This document shows, piece after piece, positions 1-8,708 of a stretch of 64,000 bases of DNA. This DNA comes from JACVRW01 sp963728495. GTDB taxonomy: Bacteria > Actinomycetota > Thermoleophilia > Solirubrobacterales > Thermoleophilaceae. The first letter of the stretch is position 1, and every line of letters starts with the position of its first letter. The notes beneath the pieces were generated by a model, which ran no database searches, had not been told where the DNA came from, and saw nothing but the letters and a program-made list of their open reading frames with translations. The stretch is from the NCBI GenBank assembly GCA_963728495.1, contig CAVSKI010000011.1:62001-126000 (forward strand), read 5' to 3'. A program made the position numbers and the translations under genes.

Positions 1-70
1 CGTCATTCGCGCTCACCAGAAGTAGAGCTGTCGCGGCAAATGCCAGGCCGAAGAACGTAGGGCGGTTCAT
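1..70 (-). CDS. Secreted protein, N-terminal fragment
   Basis: A leftward frame begins at ATG (68-70) and runs off the window edge. The 23 visible residues start MNRPTFFGLAF and continue as a hydrophobic alanine/leucine stretch, which looks like a signal peptide or first membrane segment. A GTG slightly upstream (in frame) is an alternative start. Nothing of the mature protein is visible, so no function can be given. Confidence 0.4.
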   Translation of the reverse strand, partial: MNRPTFFGLAFAATALLLVSAND

Positions 71-200
71 GAAGCTCGCCACTATGGTGCCACGTTCGGA
101 CGGGTTTGCGGGCCTCGCGTGCAAATTTTTTTTCGCGACGGGGAACCTCGGGGTACCCCGGCGCTACCTCGCCGCCGTCGAATGAGGCGGTTTGGCAGAG

Positions 201-238
201 CTCAGGAGGGCCGTCGCGAGACTCAGGAGGGCCGTCGC
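201..238. repeat. Two tandem 17-bp direct repeats
   Basis: The 17-mer CTCAGGAGGGCCGTCGC occurs at 201-217 and again at 222-238 (21-bp period), in the gap between the partial secreted gene and the agmatinase stop. Only two copies are present and no function is evident. Confidence 0.6.
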
Positions 239-256
239 CGGGACCCTCCTCACGGT

Positions 257-280
257 CCTCACGCGCGCGTGCGCGTGAGG
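257..280 (-). terminator. Perfect hairpin downstream of agmatinase
   Basis: A 10-bp perfect inverted repeat (257-266 / 271-280, 4-base loop GCGT) lies 34 bases beyond the agmatinase stop in that gene's direction of transcription. There is no T-run after it, so intrinsic termination is only a guess from position and stem strength. Confidence 0.35.
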
Positions 281-313
281 GAGTTCTCCGTCTTCTCCGT
301 CAGTGCCCCGCGC

Positions 314-1306
314 CTAGGACGTCCTGCGTCGCGCTGCCGTGCCGGCCAGGATCTCGAGCGCCACCCGCTCGGCCGCCAGCGCCGTGATGCCGGCTTGATC
401 GAACGGCGGGCAGACCTCGACCACGTCGGCCGCGCAGAGCTCGAGCTCGCGAGCAGCGTGGCGCACCGACCACAGCAGCTCGCGGGTGGTCAGCCCACCC
501 GGCTCGGGGGTGCCGGTGCCGGGGGCGAAGGCGGGGTCGAGCACATCGATGTCGACGGTCAGGTAGGCGAGTGGAGCTGCCTGGGCCACAGCTTGCACCG
601 CCTCGCCGATCACGGCGCCCACGCCGCGCTCCTCGATCTCGTCCATGGTGTGCCAGCGAAAGCCCTCGCTCCGCATCCACTCGAAATCTTCCGGTCCCGG
701 CCAGGTGCCGCGCAGGCCGACCTGCACGATCGAGTTCCCGCGCAGGACCCCCTCCTCCACGGCCACGCGAAAAGGCGTGCCGTGCGAGACCCGCACGCCG
801 TACAGCTCCGGCGCGGTGTCGGCGTGGGTGTCGAAGTGCAAGACCGCGAAACCGTCCGGGCCGTGTCGGTCCGACAGCACTCGTAATATGGGAAGAGACA
901 GTGAATGGTCGCCGCCGAGCACGAGCGGCAGAGCGCCCGCGGCGAGCACTTCTCTAACCCTCAACTCGAGGCTTAGATGTGACTGTCTGAGGTCGGCCGG
1001 CGCCACCTCGATATCCCCGTAATCCACCACCTTCAGCACCTCGAGGGGGTCGAGGCCGAGCGCCATGTGCGGGCGCCCATAGCGGCCGCCGTCGTCGGCG
1101 GCGCGGATGGCCCGCGGCCCGAAGCGCGCACCCGGTCGATTGGATGTGCCGTCGTCGAAAGGGGCGCCCAGCACCGCCACGTCCGCGCCCTTCAGCTCGC
1201 TCGCCTCGAGCACCAGCGGGCGACCGCAGAAGGTGGCGCCCACGCCCGCGTGCGCGGGGCCCTCGCGGGGGGTCAGCTGAAAGCCGCCGGGAGAGCTCAT
1301 CGGCAA
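314..1306 (-). CDS. speB: Agmatinase / ureohydrolase family protein
   Basis: A ureohydrolase-fold enzyme of 330 residues, the usual length for agmatinases, which hydrolyse agmatine to putrescine and urea with a binuclear manganese centre. The metal-binding motifs are all present: GGDHS at about 131-135, DTHAD at about 159-163, and DIDVLDPAFAPGTGTPEPGG at about 252-271. An arginase, guanidinobutyrase or other ureohydrolase specificity cannot be excluded from motifs alone. The start is the ATG at 1304-1306; a second ATG two codons later is equally possible. The gene is divergent from the esterase at 1347 and only 40 bases separate their starts. Confidence 0.85.
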   Translation of the reverse strand: MPMSSPGGFQLTPREGPAHAGVGATFCGRPLVLEASELKGADVAVLGAPFDDGTSNRPGARFGPRAIRAADDGGRYGRPHMALGLDPLEVLKVVDYGDIEVAPADLRQSHLSLELRVREVLAAGALPLVLGGDHSLSLPILRVLSDRHGPDGFAVLHFDTHADTAPELYGVRVSHGTPFRVAVEEGVLRGNSIVQVGLRGTWPGPEDFEWMRSEGFRWHTMDEIEERGVGAVIGEAVQAVAQAAPLAYLTVDIDVLDPAFAPGTGTPEPGGLTTRELLWSVRHAARELELCAADVVEVCPPFDQAGITALAAERVALEILAGTAARRRTS

Positions 1307-1346
1307 AGACTCTCATGGGCTCGAGGACCCGGATAGCCTGCGCGCT

Positions 1347-1985
1347 GTGACTTCCCTAGTGCTCCGCGAACGTCCGGCTGACGGCGACCCCGCCGGACTG
1401 CTCGTTCTGCACCACGGACGCGGCGCCGACGAGCAGGACCTGCTCCCGCTGGCAGACGTGCTCGACCCTCAGCGGCGGCTGCACGTGGTCAGCCCGCGGG
1501 CGCCACTCACGCTGCCGGGCTGGCCGGGGTACCACTGGTACGTCGTGCAACGGGTGGGCCATCCGGATCAGGACACCTTCAAGGCAGCGTTCGGGGCATT
1601 GGCCGACCTGCACGACGAGCTCTGGCAACGCACGGGATTGACACCCGAGCAGACCGTGCTCGGCGGCTTCTCGATGGGCTCGGTGATGAGCTACTCGCTC
1701 GGCCTGGGGCCGGGGCGCCCGGCGCCCGCCGGCGTGCTGGCGTTCTCCGGATTCGTGCCCGTGGTCGAGGGTTGGGAGCCCGAGCTCGAGAGCCGGGGAG
1801 GCGTCCGCGTGTTCGTTGCCCACGGACGCGGCGACCCGATCATGGGCGTGGACTTCGCGCGCCAGGCTCGCGAGCTGCTCGAGAGCGGGGGGCTCGAGGT
1901 CGAGTACCACGAGACCGACGCGGCCCACAACATCGACCCCGAGGTAGTGCCGGCCGCGGCCGCCTGGTTGGCCGCGACGATCTAG
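1347..1985 (+). CDS. Small alpha/beta hydrolase (phospholipase/carboxylesterase family)
   Basis: A 212-residue cytosolic serine hydrolase of the YpfH/carboxylesterase type. The oxyanion segment is LHHGRGADEQDL near residue 21, the nucleophile elbow is GFSMGS (about 112), the acid lies in HGRGDPI (about 164) and the histidine in DAAHNI (about 196). Family members cleave short acyl esters; the substrate is unknown. It starts with GTG. It ends 3 bases before the convergent phenylalanine hydroxylase stop, so the two share no room for a terminator. Confidence 0.85.
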   Translation: MTSLVLRERPADGDPAGLLVLHHGRGADEQDLLPLADVLDPQRRLHVVSPRAPLTLPGWPGYHWYVVQRVGHPDQDTFKAAFGALADLHDELWQRTGLTPEQTVLGGFSMGSVMSYSLGLGPGRPAPAGVLAFSGFVPVVEGWEPELESRGGVRVFVAHGRGDPIMGVDFARQARELLESGGLEVEYHETDAAHNIDPEVVPAAAAWLAATI

Positions 1986-1988
1986 GGA

Positions 1989-2885
1989 CTAGGCCGGGGC
2001 GCCGGCCCGCGTGCGCATCTCGGTGATCGACTCGTCGGTGCAGGCCTCGAGGAAGCCGCCGACCACCTCACGCACCTCGTCGAGCGACTCGGCCCGATAG
2101 AGCACGGGCTGATAGTGGGTGATGTCGTAGTCGGCCGTGCCCATCTCGGCCAGGTCGAGCGGACGGTGCTCCATCGCTCGGAACTCGTCGATCTCGCCGT
2201 AGGAGGAGAGGATGCCGGCGCCGTAGGCGCGCAGCTCGCCGTCCTCCACCACCACGCCGAACTCCACCGTGAACCAGAACACGCGCGACAGAAAGCGCAG
2301 GTTCTCCTCGTCCTCGAGGCGGTGAGTGGCCTCTCCGGTCAGGTGATGCAGCCGCGAGAACGTGGGCGAGGCCAGAAGATGGCCGTGGCCTATGACCTCG
2401 TGGATGATGTCCGGCTCGGGGGTGTAGAGCGGCACCTCGGGGTGGCGCACGTACTGCGTGGAATGAAAGAGCCGCTCGGAGAGCGAGCCGTAGAACTCGC
2501 GCAAGGGCACCAGGCCGGCGGCCGGCACGTAGCGAAAGCCGGTGATCGGCTGAAGGCGGTCGCTGACCAGGTCGAGGCTCGGCACCGCATCCACGGGAAG
2601 GTCCAGCGCCGCCTTGGCCTCGAGGAACTCACCGATGGCCAGAGCGTCGTGCTTGGGCGCCAGCTCGCGGCAGACGGTCCGCCACACGTTCTGCTCGGCG
2701 CGGCTGTAGCGCACCGGGGGAGCGGGCTCGCCCGACTTCCACGCGAGCGCGAGGGCGGCGATGTCCCCGCGACGGCGGCGGTACTCGGGATCGTCGGCTC
2801 CGGGATGGTCGTTGCTGAGGTGGACCGTGACCTCGCCGTCCGCTCCGGAGGTAACTGGTGAGTAGAGCTGCCCTTCCTCAAACAC
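1989..2885 (-). CDS. phhA: Phenylalanine 4-monooxygenase
   Basis: A single-domain, pterin-dependent aromatic amino acid hydroxylase of 298 residues, converting phenylalanine to tyrosine. The iron ligands are visible: the HEVIGHGH segment (H162, H167) and the glutamate in FTVEFG (E208). There is no N-terminal ACT regulatory domain, as is normal for bacterial enzymes. It is transcribed divergently from an Lrp/AsnC regulator whose start lies 101 bases away, which suggests amino-acid-responsive control of phenylalanine catabolism. No pterin dehydratase gene is seen nearby. Confidence 0.93.
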   Translation of the reverse strand: MFEEGQLYSPVTSGADGEVTVHLSNDHPGADDPEYRRRRGDIAALALAWKSGEPAPPVRYSRAEQNVWRTVCRELAPKHDALAIGEFLEAKAALDLPVDAVPSLDLVSDRLQPITGFRYVPAAGLVPLREFYGSLSERLFHSTQYVRHPEVPLYTPEPDIIHEVIGHGHLLASPTFSRLHHLTGEATHRLEDEENLRFLSRVFWFTVEFGVVVEDGELRAYGAGILSSYGEIDEFRAMEHRPLDLAEMGTADYDITHYQPVLYRAESLDEVREVVGGFLEACTDESITEMRTRAGAPA

Positions 2886-2971
2886 GCTTCCAGTGCAGCA
2901 CCTGACGCCCGAAAATGCAAGTCTGTACAGCAGGGCTGGGCAAACTGTCCACTTCTGACGTCTGCAGGTCC

Positions 2972-2977
2972 TATATT
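2972..2977 (+). promoter_or_regulatory. Putative -10 box of the Lrp-type gene
   Basis: TATATT lies 9 bases before the chosen TTG start (2987). If it is the -10 element the transcript would be leaderless or nearly so, which is common in actinobacteria. No convincing -35 box was found. Confidence 0.35.
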
Positions 2978-2994
2978 CTGGTCATCTTGACCAG
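2978..2994. promoter_or_regulatory. Perfect palindromic operator at the Lrp/phhA divergent region
   Basis: CTGGTCA-TCT-TGACCAG is a perfect 7+3+7 inverted repeat. It covers the region directly after the TATATT box and overlaps the TTG start codon of the regulator. The position is ideal for autorepression by the dimeric Lrp-family protein and possibly for control of phhA. Binding is inferred, not shown. Confidence 0.55.
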
Positions 2995-3505
2995 TCAAAT
3001 AGACACGCTGGATGCTCGTCTCATCGCCGAGCTGCGAGCTCACCCGCGGCTTGGGCTGCTGGAGATATCGCGCCGGCTCGGCGTGGCCCGCGGGACGGTG
3101 CAGGCGCGCCTGGCCAAGCTGGAGAAGCGTGGAGTGGTCACCGGCTACGGGCCCGAGGTGGATCCGCACGAGCTCGGCCACTCGATCGAGGCCTTCGTGA
3201 TGCTCGAGCTCGCCCAGGGGCGGCTCGTCGAGGCGGTGGACGCGCTCGAGGCGACTCCCGAGGTGCTCGAGTCAGACGCGGTCAGCGGACCCCAGGACCT
3301 GATCTGCCGCATCGCGGCTCGCGACACCGAGCACCTCCAGGAGATCGTCAACCGATTGCTGGCCTCGGACGCGATCCGGCGCTCCACGAGCTACATCGTG
3401 CTGAGTCGGCCGATCCGGCCGCGGGTGCAGCCGCTCGTGGATGCGGTGGGCGGCCATGTGGGTAAGCCGAGGGCACGTCCCACCAAGCGAAGGAGCTCAC
3501 CGTGA
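2987..3505 (+). CDS. Lrp/AsnC family transcriptional regulator
   Basis: A 172-residue feast/famine regulator. The N-terminal winged helix (about 1-60) reads DTLDARLIAELRAHPRLGLL then ISRRLGVARGTVQARL. The C-terminal RAM/ACT-like ligand domain follows (about 65-145). The start is taken as TTG 2987 because homology begins there and a palindrome spans it; the frame is open further upstream. An Arg/Lys/Pro-rich tail ends the protein. It is divergent from phhA, so phenylalanine or another amino acid is the likely effector. Its stop overlaps the next gene's GTG by 4 bases. Confidence 0.85.
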   Translation: MTSQIDTLDARLIAELRAHPRLGLLEISRRLGVARGTVQARLAKLEKRGVVTGYGPEVDPHELGHSIEAFVMLELAQGRLVEAVDALEATPEVLESDAVSGPQDLICRIAARDTEHLQEIVNRLLASDAIRRSTSYIVLSRPIRPRVQPLVDAVGGHVGKPRARPTKRRSSP

Positions 3506-4101
3506 AGAGGATCCGCCGTTCGATCTCGCCCGCCACCGTCATCGCCTCGATCGCGCTGTTCGTTTCCCTCGGCGGCGTTTCCTACGGAGTCGCCGCGGGC
3601 TCCATCGACAGTCGCGAGATCGAGAACAACACGGTTCAGACCCAGGATGTGAGAAATGGCGGCCTGTCGGGTCGCGACGTGAGCAACGGCACGCTGCAGA
3701 GCCGCGACCTACGCGACGGGGCGGTGAGGGGCCTTGACGTCAACAACCGATCGCTCGGCGGCGTGGACCTGGCCGACAACACCCTCGGCGACCGCGAGAT
3801 AAACGAGCCCGCCCTGGACATCCAGCGCCTCGCCGGAGTCGACGCCACCCGCTACGTCAAGAACGTCCGCCGCGTTCGCAGCGAGACCGCAAGCGACGCC
3901 GTCACCCCGAAGGCGACCCCGCCGGTCAACTGCCCCAAGGGCAAGCGGGTGCTGGGCGGCGGCGCGCGCATCGTTGCGCCGGTGGGAACTCCGGTGGCCC
4001 TCAGCGTGAACACCCCGAATGGGAACGGCTGGCAGGCCGCGGCGTACGCAACTGGTCCCACCGGTAATTGGCAACTGGTCGCTACGGCGATCTGTGGGTA
4101 G
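3502..4101 (+). CDS. Secreted repeat protein of Solirubrobacterales type
   Basis: A 199-residue exported protein. A basic N-terminus precedes a hydrophobic segment (VIASIALFVSLGG, about 13-25), probably a signal peptide or anchor. Residues about 35-105 are short imperfect repeats of the type SREIENNTVQTQDVRN / GRDVSNGTLQSRDLRD, predicted as a small beta-solenoid-like stack. The C-terminal part has two cysteines (in PVNCPKG and the final AICG), likely disulphide-linked. Proteins with this layout are abundant in Thermoleophilia genomes; their function is unknown. GTG overlaps the regulator's TGA. Confidence 0.75.
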   Translation: MKRIRRSISPATVIASIALFVSLGGVSYGVAAGSIDSREIENNTVQTQDVRNGGLSGRDVSNGTLQSRDLRDGAVRGLDVNNRSLGGVDLADNTLGDREINEPALDIQRLAGVDATRYVKNVRRVRSETASDAVTPKATPPVNCPKGKRVLGGGARIVAPVGTPVALSVNTPNGNGWQAAAYATGPTGNWQLVATAICG

Positions 4102-4252
4102 TCGTAGCCTCGCCCGGCGCTGCGCGAGTTGCCGCGCTGGCGGGCGCCGGCGTCTTCTAACGGCAGCAACCAGGGGTGGACGCGGCCGTGTTGTCGGGTT
4201 TGTCACGTTGCCGTAACGCGGTTTCGCTGCACAGCTCCGGCAGATCCCCACC

Positions 4253-5422
4253 CTACGCCGCTGCCCCCGCCCGCAAGCGCAGCCCGACCAACGGGTAGAT
4301 CGTGGTCGAGAGGATCGCCGCGCCCACCAGCGACGCGGCCGTGGAGGCACGCATGTGGCCCTGGTCGATGGCGATGGTCGTGATCGCCACCACGAGCGGC
4401 AGCTCGGTGGCCGAGAAGAAGGCCAGCGCCAGCCGCGCCTGGCCGTCGAGCTGGTGTCGATAGAGCAGCAGCGCGGGCACGCCGCGCACGACGAAGAACA
4501 ACGCCAGGAACAGCGGCAGCTCGAGCAGGCGCAGCGGATCCTCGGTCAGCGCACTCAGGTCGAAGTTGACCCCGCTCACCACGAAGAAGAAGGGGATGAA
4601 GAAGCCGTAGCCGACGGCCGTGAGCTTGGACTCGAGGACTTCCACCTCGTGGCCCTTGAGCGCGATGCGGACGATCACCCCGGCTACGAAACCGCCCAAC
4701 AGCAGGTCGAGGCCGAGCGACGCCGCCAGCGTGGCTAGCGCGAAGACTGCCACGACCGTAATCCGAATGGCCAGCTGGCTGCTGGTCTCGAGGGTGCGCT
4801 CGAACAGCGACCAGTGGCGGCCGACGCCGCGGACGCCGACCACCGCGGCCGCCACGGCGGCCGCGATGAATACCAGCATGATCAGAGCATTGTCGAGTGC
4901 GCTCTGGGTGGAGAAGACGAAGGTGATCAGCAGGATGGGCCCGAACTCGCCCACCGCCCCGGCGGCCAGCAGATAGGTGCCGAAGCGCGTGCGCAGCTCG
5001 CCCGCGTCACTCAGGATCGGGATCAGCGTCCCGATGGCGGTGGTGGCCAACGCCGACCCGGTGAACACGAGCGACAGCACCACGCCGGTCAGGGCGAGCA
5101 GGCCGCCGAGCGAGTAGGCCAGGACGAGCGACATCAGCCAGCCGATCGCAGCGAGTTTCAGCGGGCTTCCGCGAATGCGCTCGAAATCGATCTCGTAGCC
5201 GGCGAAGAAGAACAGCATGCCCAGCCCGAGGTTCGAGAAGAACTCGAGGAAGTCGTCCGGCTTGGCCAGCCCGAGCAGCTCGGGTCCGACCACGATCCCC
5301 AGGACGATCTCCAGCACCACCACGGGAATGGCGAGCCGCGGGCCGATCACCCCGGCGGCGAAGGCGGCGATCGCACCGACCGCGACGACGGTGAGAAAGG
5401 ACTCGCTGTCCACGGAGACCAT
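4253..5422 (-). CDS. Cation:proton antiporter (CPA2 family)
   Basis: An integral membrane protein of 389 residues with about 11-12 hydrophobic segments, matching the Na+/H+ or K+/H+ exchanger domain of KefB/NapA-type CPA2 antiporters. Typical signatures include GLGMLFFFAGYEIDF (segment 3-4) and the GPILLITF and GLDLLLGGFVAG regions of the core. There is no C-terminal TrkA-N nucleotide-binding domain. The ion cannot be told from sequence. The start lies 37 bases from the divergent pyrophosphatase start, so the two promoters must overlap. Confidence 0.88.
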   Translation of the reverse strand: MVSVDSESFLTVVAVGAIAAFAAGVIGPRLAIPVVVLEIVLGIVVGPELLGLAKPDDFLEFFSNLGLGMLFFFAGYEIDFERIRGSPLKLAAIGWLMSLVLAYSLGGLLALTGVVLSLVFTGSALATTAIGTLIPILSDAGELRTRFGTYLLAAGAVGEFGPILLITFVFSTQSALDNALIMLVFIAAAVAAAVVGVRGVGRHWSLFERTLETSSQLAIRITVVAVFALATLAASLGLDLLLGGFVAGVIVRIALKGHEVEVLESKLTAVGYGFFIPFFFVVSGVNFDLSALTEDPLRLLELPLFLALFFVVRGVPALLLYRHQLDGQARLALAFFSATELPLVVAITTIAIDQGHMRASTAASLVGAAILSTTIYPLVGLRLRAGAAA

Positions 5423-5459
5423 GGGCGAGGGCGGACCCTACGGCGTCGAGCGGCGGTTT

Positions 5460-7100
5460 ATGTTTCACCCCGCAGTGGCGCCCATATACATCACCGGCCA
5501 CCGAAACCCCGACGCAGACTCGATCGCGGCTGCCATCGGCTACGCCGAGCTGAAGCGTCGTCTCGATCCCCGCAACGAGTACAAGCCCGTTCGGCTGGGG
5601 GAGCCCAACGCCCAGACCGAATGGCTGATCGAGCGCTCCGGCGCGCCGTTGCCCGACTACCTGCCCCACATCTCGCTGCGGGTGCGCGACGTGATGCGCG
5701 ACGAGTTTCCGACCGCCCAGGACGACGAGCCGGTTCGCCAGGTCGGCCTGGCGATGGCCCGCGAGAGCCTGGACCTTCTGCCGATCGTCGACGCCGAGGG
5801 CGACCTCGTTGGCGTGATGACCGAGCGGGTGCTCGCCCGACGCTACATCCGCGAGTCGCGCGAGGCGTCGCGGCTGGATGCGCCGACCACGGTCGCGTCG
5901 ATCGTGTCGGTGATGGAGGGCGAGCTGGAGGCCGGCGACGCCGAGTGTGAGGTCGCGGGTCGCATCTGGGTGCTGGCCATGGACGTGAGCTCGCCCACCC
6001 AGGTCGAGGAGGGCGACATCGTCGTGACGGGCGACCGCCCCGACGTCCAGCGCCGCGCGCTGGAGCGCGGTGCCGCTCTGCTCGTGACGAGCAACTCCGT
6101 CGGTGCCGATGAGGACGTGCTGAAGCTGGCGGCCGAGTGCGGGGCCGCGGTGGCCACCTCGAAGCTCGACTCCTACGTAACGGCGCGGATGGTCACCCTG
6201 GCCGCTCCCTGCCATTCGCTGATGGACAGCGAGCCGTTGACCGTACGCCGCGACGACCTGCTGGCCGACGTGGCCGGGCAGATCGCGGATGTCGACTATC
6301 GCGCCGCGGTGGCTGTGGACTCCTCCGGACGCCCCGTCGGCCTCGTCACCCGCTCGGACCTGCTCGGCCCCGAGCCGCGGCGGCTCCTGCTGGTCGACCA
6401 CGCGGAGGAGGCGCAGAGCGTGCCCGGGGTGGAGGAGGCGGAGATCGTGGAGATCCTCGACCACCATCACATCGGCTCGATCGAGACCCGTGTGCCCGTG
6501 GCCGCGACCTTCGATCCGGTCGGCTCGACCGCCACGCTGGTGGTCGAGCGCTACCGCCAGGCGGGCATGGAACCGACGGCTCCCACGGCAACGATGCTGC
6601 TCGGTGCGGCGCTCTCGGACACGGTCATCCTCAACTCACCCACCACCACCGAGCGCGACCACACCGTCGTCGAGTACCTCGAGCGCGTCCTCGAGATCGA
6701 CGCCACGGACTTCGGCCGCGAGATGTTCGAGTCGACCTCCGACGTGTCACATGTGGCGGCGAAGGAGATCGTGGACCGCGACGCGAAGCAGTACGAGGTC
6801 GAGCCGGGCCAGACCATTTCGATCGCCCAGATCGAGACCGTCGGCGAGTCGCTGCTGGAGCGAAAGGACGAGCTGCTCGAGGCGCTGGACGCGCAGCGCG
6901 AGCGGGAGGGCCACCTCATCTCCGCGCTGATGGTCACCGACATCATGGCCAAGAGCAGCGACCTGCTCGTGGCCGGAGACCTGGCGCCGGTCGAGCGTGC
7001 CTTCGACAGCGAGGCCGATGCAGGCGTGCTCGACCTGCCCGGAGTGATGAGCCGAAAGAAGCAGGTGGCGCCGAAGCTGCTGGCCGCCGCCTCTCGCTGA
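5460..7100 (+). CDS. ppaC: Family II (Mn-dependent) inorganic pyrophosphatase with CBS and DRTGG domains
   Basis: A 546-residue DHH-superfamily phosphoesterase. The catalytic N-terminus has GHRNPDADS (about 9-17). Regulatory inserts follow: a first CBS motif (about 75-125), a DRTGG-like domain (about 145-250) and a second CBS motif (about 250-300). The DHH core resumes with LDHHHIGS (about 335), and the C-terminal DHHA2 domain ends with the SRKKQ substrate-binding motif. CBS/DRTGG forms are known to be regulated by adenine (di)nucleotides. The start at ATG 5460 is chosen because an upstream ATG (5421) would overlap the divergent antiporter's start. Its stop directly abuts the selA stop. Confidence 0.88.
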   Translation: MFHPAVAPIYITGHRNPDADSIAAAIGYAELKRRLDPRNEYKPVRLGEPNAQTEWLIERSGAPLPDYLPHISLRVRDVMRDEFPTAQDDEPVRQVGLAMARESLDLLPIVDAEGDLVGVMTERVLARRYIRESREASRLDAPTTVASIVSVMEGELEAGDAECEVAGRIWVLAMDVSSPTQVEEGDIVVTGDRPDVQRRALERGAALLVTSNSVGADEDVLKLAAECGAAVATSKLDSYVTARMVTLAAPCHSLMDSEPLTVRRDDLLADVAGQIADVDYRAAVAVDSSGRPVGLVTRSDLLGPEPRRLLLVDHAEEAQSVPGVEEAEIVEILDHHHIGSIETRVPVAATFDPVGSTATLVVERYRQAGMEPTAPTATMLLGAALSDTVILNSPTTTERDHTVVEYLERVLEIDATDFGREMFESTSDVSHVAAKEIVDRDAKQYEVEPGQTISIAQIETVGESLLERKDELLEALDAQREREGHLISALMVTDIMAKSSDLLVAGDLAPVERAFDSEADAGVLDLPGVMSRKKQVAPKLLAAASR

Positions 7101-8388
7101 TTACCCGCGGGCCGCGCGGACCGCCCCCGCCGCCGCTTCGGCCTCCGCGTCGTCGAGCGTGCGCGGGTCGAGCAGCAATCGCCCGTCCTGGATGCGGCCA
7201 ACGAGCGCCGGGTCGCCCGCGCGCAGCGCGGCCGCGAGCGCGTCGGCCCCGGCGTGCCCCGGATCGAGCGCAACGGCCGGCCCGTGTAGCTCCAGCAGCG
7301 GCAGGGCGCCGCCACCTACCCGCGCGGTCGTCCGGATCAACGTGCCGCCCGTGGAGTCGGCGAGCGCTTCTGCGCGCGCCGCCAGCGCGTCCTCGCCCGC
7401 GGTGAGCATGGCCAGCACCGGGATCGCCTCGCGCGCATGGTCGGGGTCGCGGTAGAGCGCGAGCGTTGCCTCCAGCGCGGCGAGCGAGAGCTTGTCGATC
7501 CGCACGGCGCGGGCGAGCGGGTGCCGCCGGCACCGCTCGAGCTCGTCGGGCGCGCCGACGAGCAGGCCGGCCTGGGGACCGCCGAGCAGCTTGTCGCCCG
7601 AGAAGCAGACCACCGCGGCGCCGGCGCGCACCGACCGGCGCACGGCCGGCTCGTCGGCCAGCAGCGCGATGTCGTCGGCCAGCACGCCTGAGCCGACGTC
7701 GTCGATTACCGGTACCCCCAGCCCGCACAGATCCTCGATCTCGACCGACTCGACGAAACCCAGAGCGCGGAAGTTCGACGGATGGGCGCGCAGGATGGCC
7801 GCCGTCTCGGGCCCCAGCACGTTGGCGTAGTCGTCCAGGCGCGTGCGGTTCGTGGTGCCGACCTCGACCATCCGCGCGCCGGCCTGGGCGATCACATCGG
7901 GGATCCGGAACTCACCGCCGATCTCGATCGCCTGTCCGCGCGAAACCACGAGCTCGCGGCCGTCGCCGGCCAGTGCCGCAACGGCCAGCAGTGTCGCGGC
8001 CGCGCAGTTGTTGACCACGAGCGCCGACTCGGCCCCGGTCAGCTCGCGCAGCAGCCCCTCGACGTGGTCCTGGCGCGAGCCGCGCTCGCCGGTCTCGAGG
8101 TCGACCTCGAGGTTGGCGTATCCGCGGCGCGGCGCGGGCCACCGCCTCGCGCGCGGCCGCGGCCAGCGGCGCCCGACCGAGGTTCGTGTGGACCACGACG
8201 CCCGTGGCGTTGAGCACCCTCCGATAGGACGGGCGCAGCCGCGTGCGGGCGCGGACGACGAGGTCGGGCTCGTTGTCGGCCCCGGTGAGTAGCTCCGCGC
8301 GGCGGTCGGCCAGCTCGGCTCGCGCGACGGCGGTCGCCAGCCGGTCCACGGACGGCAGGGCGCGCAGGCGCTCGCGGCGATCCTCCAT
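7101..8388 (-). pseudogene. selA: L-seryl-tRNA(Sec) selenium transferase with one apparent extra base
   Basis: SelA is a PLP enzyme converting seryl-tRNA(Sec) to selenocysteinyl-tRNA(Sec). The N-terminal part (8388 to about 8136) carries RVLNATGVVVHTNLGRAPL. The rest, in the other frame, carries GYANLEVD, VVNNCAAAT, TNRTRLDDY and the PLP-lysine segment SGDKLLGGPQAG. The break lies within 8121-8135 (GC-rich, mRNA sense GCCGCGCCGCGGATACGCC). Removing one C restores a continuous frame of about 428 residues with the family's normal length. All catalytic segments are kept, so a sequence error is more likely than decay; no slippery site is obvious. It is last in the fdh operon, 41 bases after the small ORF. 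Confidence 0.85.
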
Positions 8389-8429
8389 GCCCAGATGTTT
8401 TCAGGCCGGGCCGCGCGGCGGGTGGACGA

Positions 8430-8705
8430 TCAGCCGCCCAAGCCCTTGAGCTCGCGCCAGCGCTCACGGGCGCGGATCACGAGCTGGGTGATTTCAGACA
8501 GCTCGTCGCCCTGCTCAACGAAGTGGGGGAGCGTGAAGGTGATCTCCTCGTCGTCCTCCTCGCGCACGATCGTGACCTTGTGGTCGCCGGTCGCATCGAC
8601 GCGTTCGAAGGGGAGGTAGTACCAGCCGTCCGCGTCGGCCACCGGCACCCGTCCCTTGTCGTCAATCGGGCTGACCTCGCGGTTCGTCGGGTCCTCGTCC
8701 GCCAC
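8430..8705 (-). CDS. Unknown 91-residue acidic protein of the fdh-selA operon
   Basis: A small soluble protein that I do not recognise. It is rich in Asp/Glu and has a central segment DGWYYLPFERVDATGDHKV, then an acidic cluster REEDDEE, then a C-terminal amphipathic helix (TQLVIRARERWRELKG). There are no cysteines, no signal peptide and no membrane segment. Translation looks real: GTG follows GGAGGG at 7 bases spacing, and the start is only 3 bases after the Fe-S subunit's stop. Position between formate dehydrogenase and selA suggests an accessory, chaperone or regulatory role, which is inference only. Confidence 0.65.
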   Translation of the reverse strand: MADEDPTNREVSPIDDKGRVPVADADGWYYLPFERVDATGDHKVTIVREEDDEEITFTLPHFVEQGDELSEITQLVIRARERWRELKGLGG

Positions 8706-8708
8706 GCC

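Noticed and set aside
201..238. Short direct repeats as a CRISPR array
   Set aside because: Only two copies with a 4-base spacer, no further units and no cas genes.
314..1306. Calling the ureohydrolase an arginase
   Set aside because: Motifs fit agmatinase-like members at least as well; specificity cannot be set, so the agmatinase call is kept with that caveat.
5007..6470. Long antisense open frame (487 codons) across the antiporter and pyrophosphatase
   Set aside because: High-GC DNA leaves antisense frames open by chance. Its upper half is opposite a well-supported enzyme and has composition (Arg/His/Gly runs) unlike any protein family.
8121..8135. Programmed ribosomal frameshift in selA (likewise in selB and the ATP-grasp gene)
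   Set aside because: No slippery heptamer, stop codon or downstream stimulatory structure was evident. All three sites simply have one surplus base.
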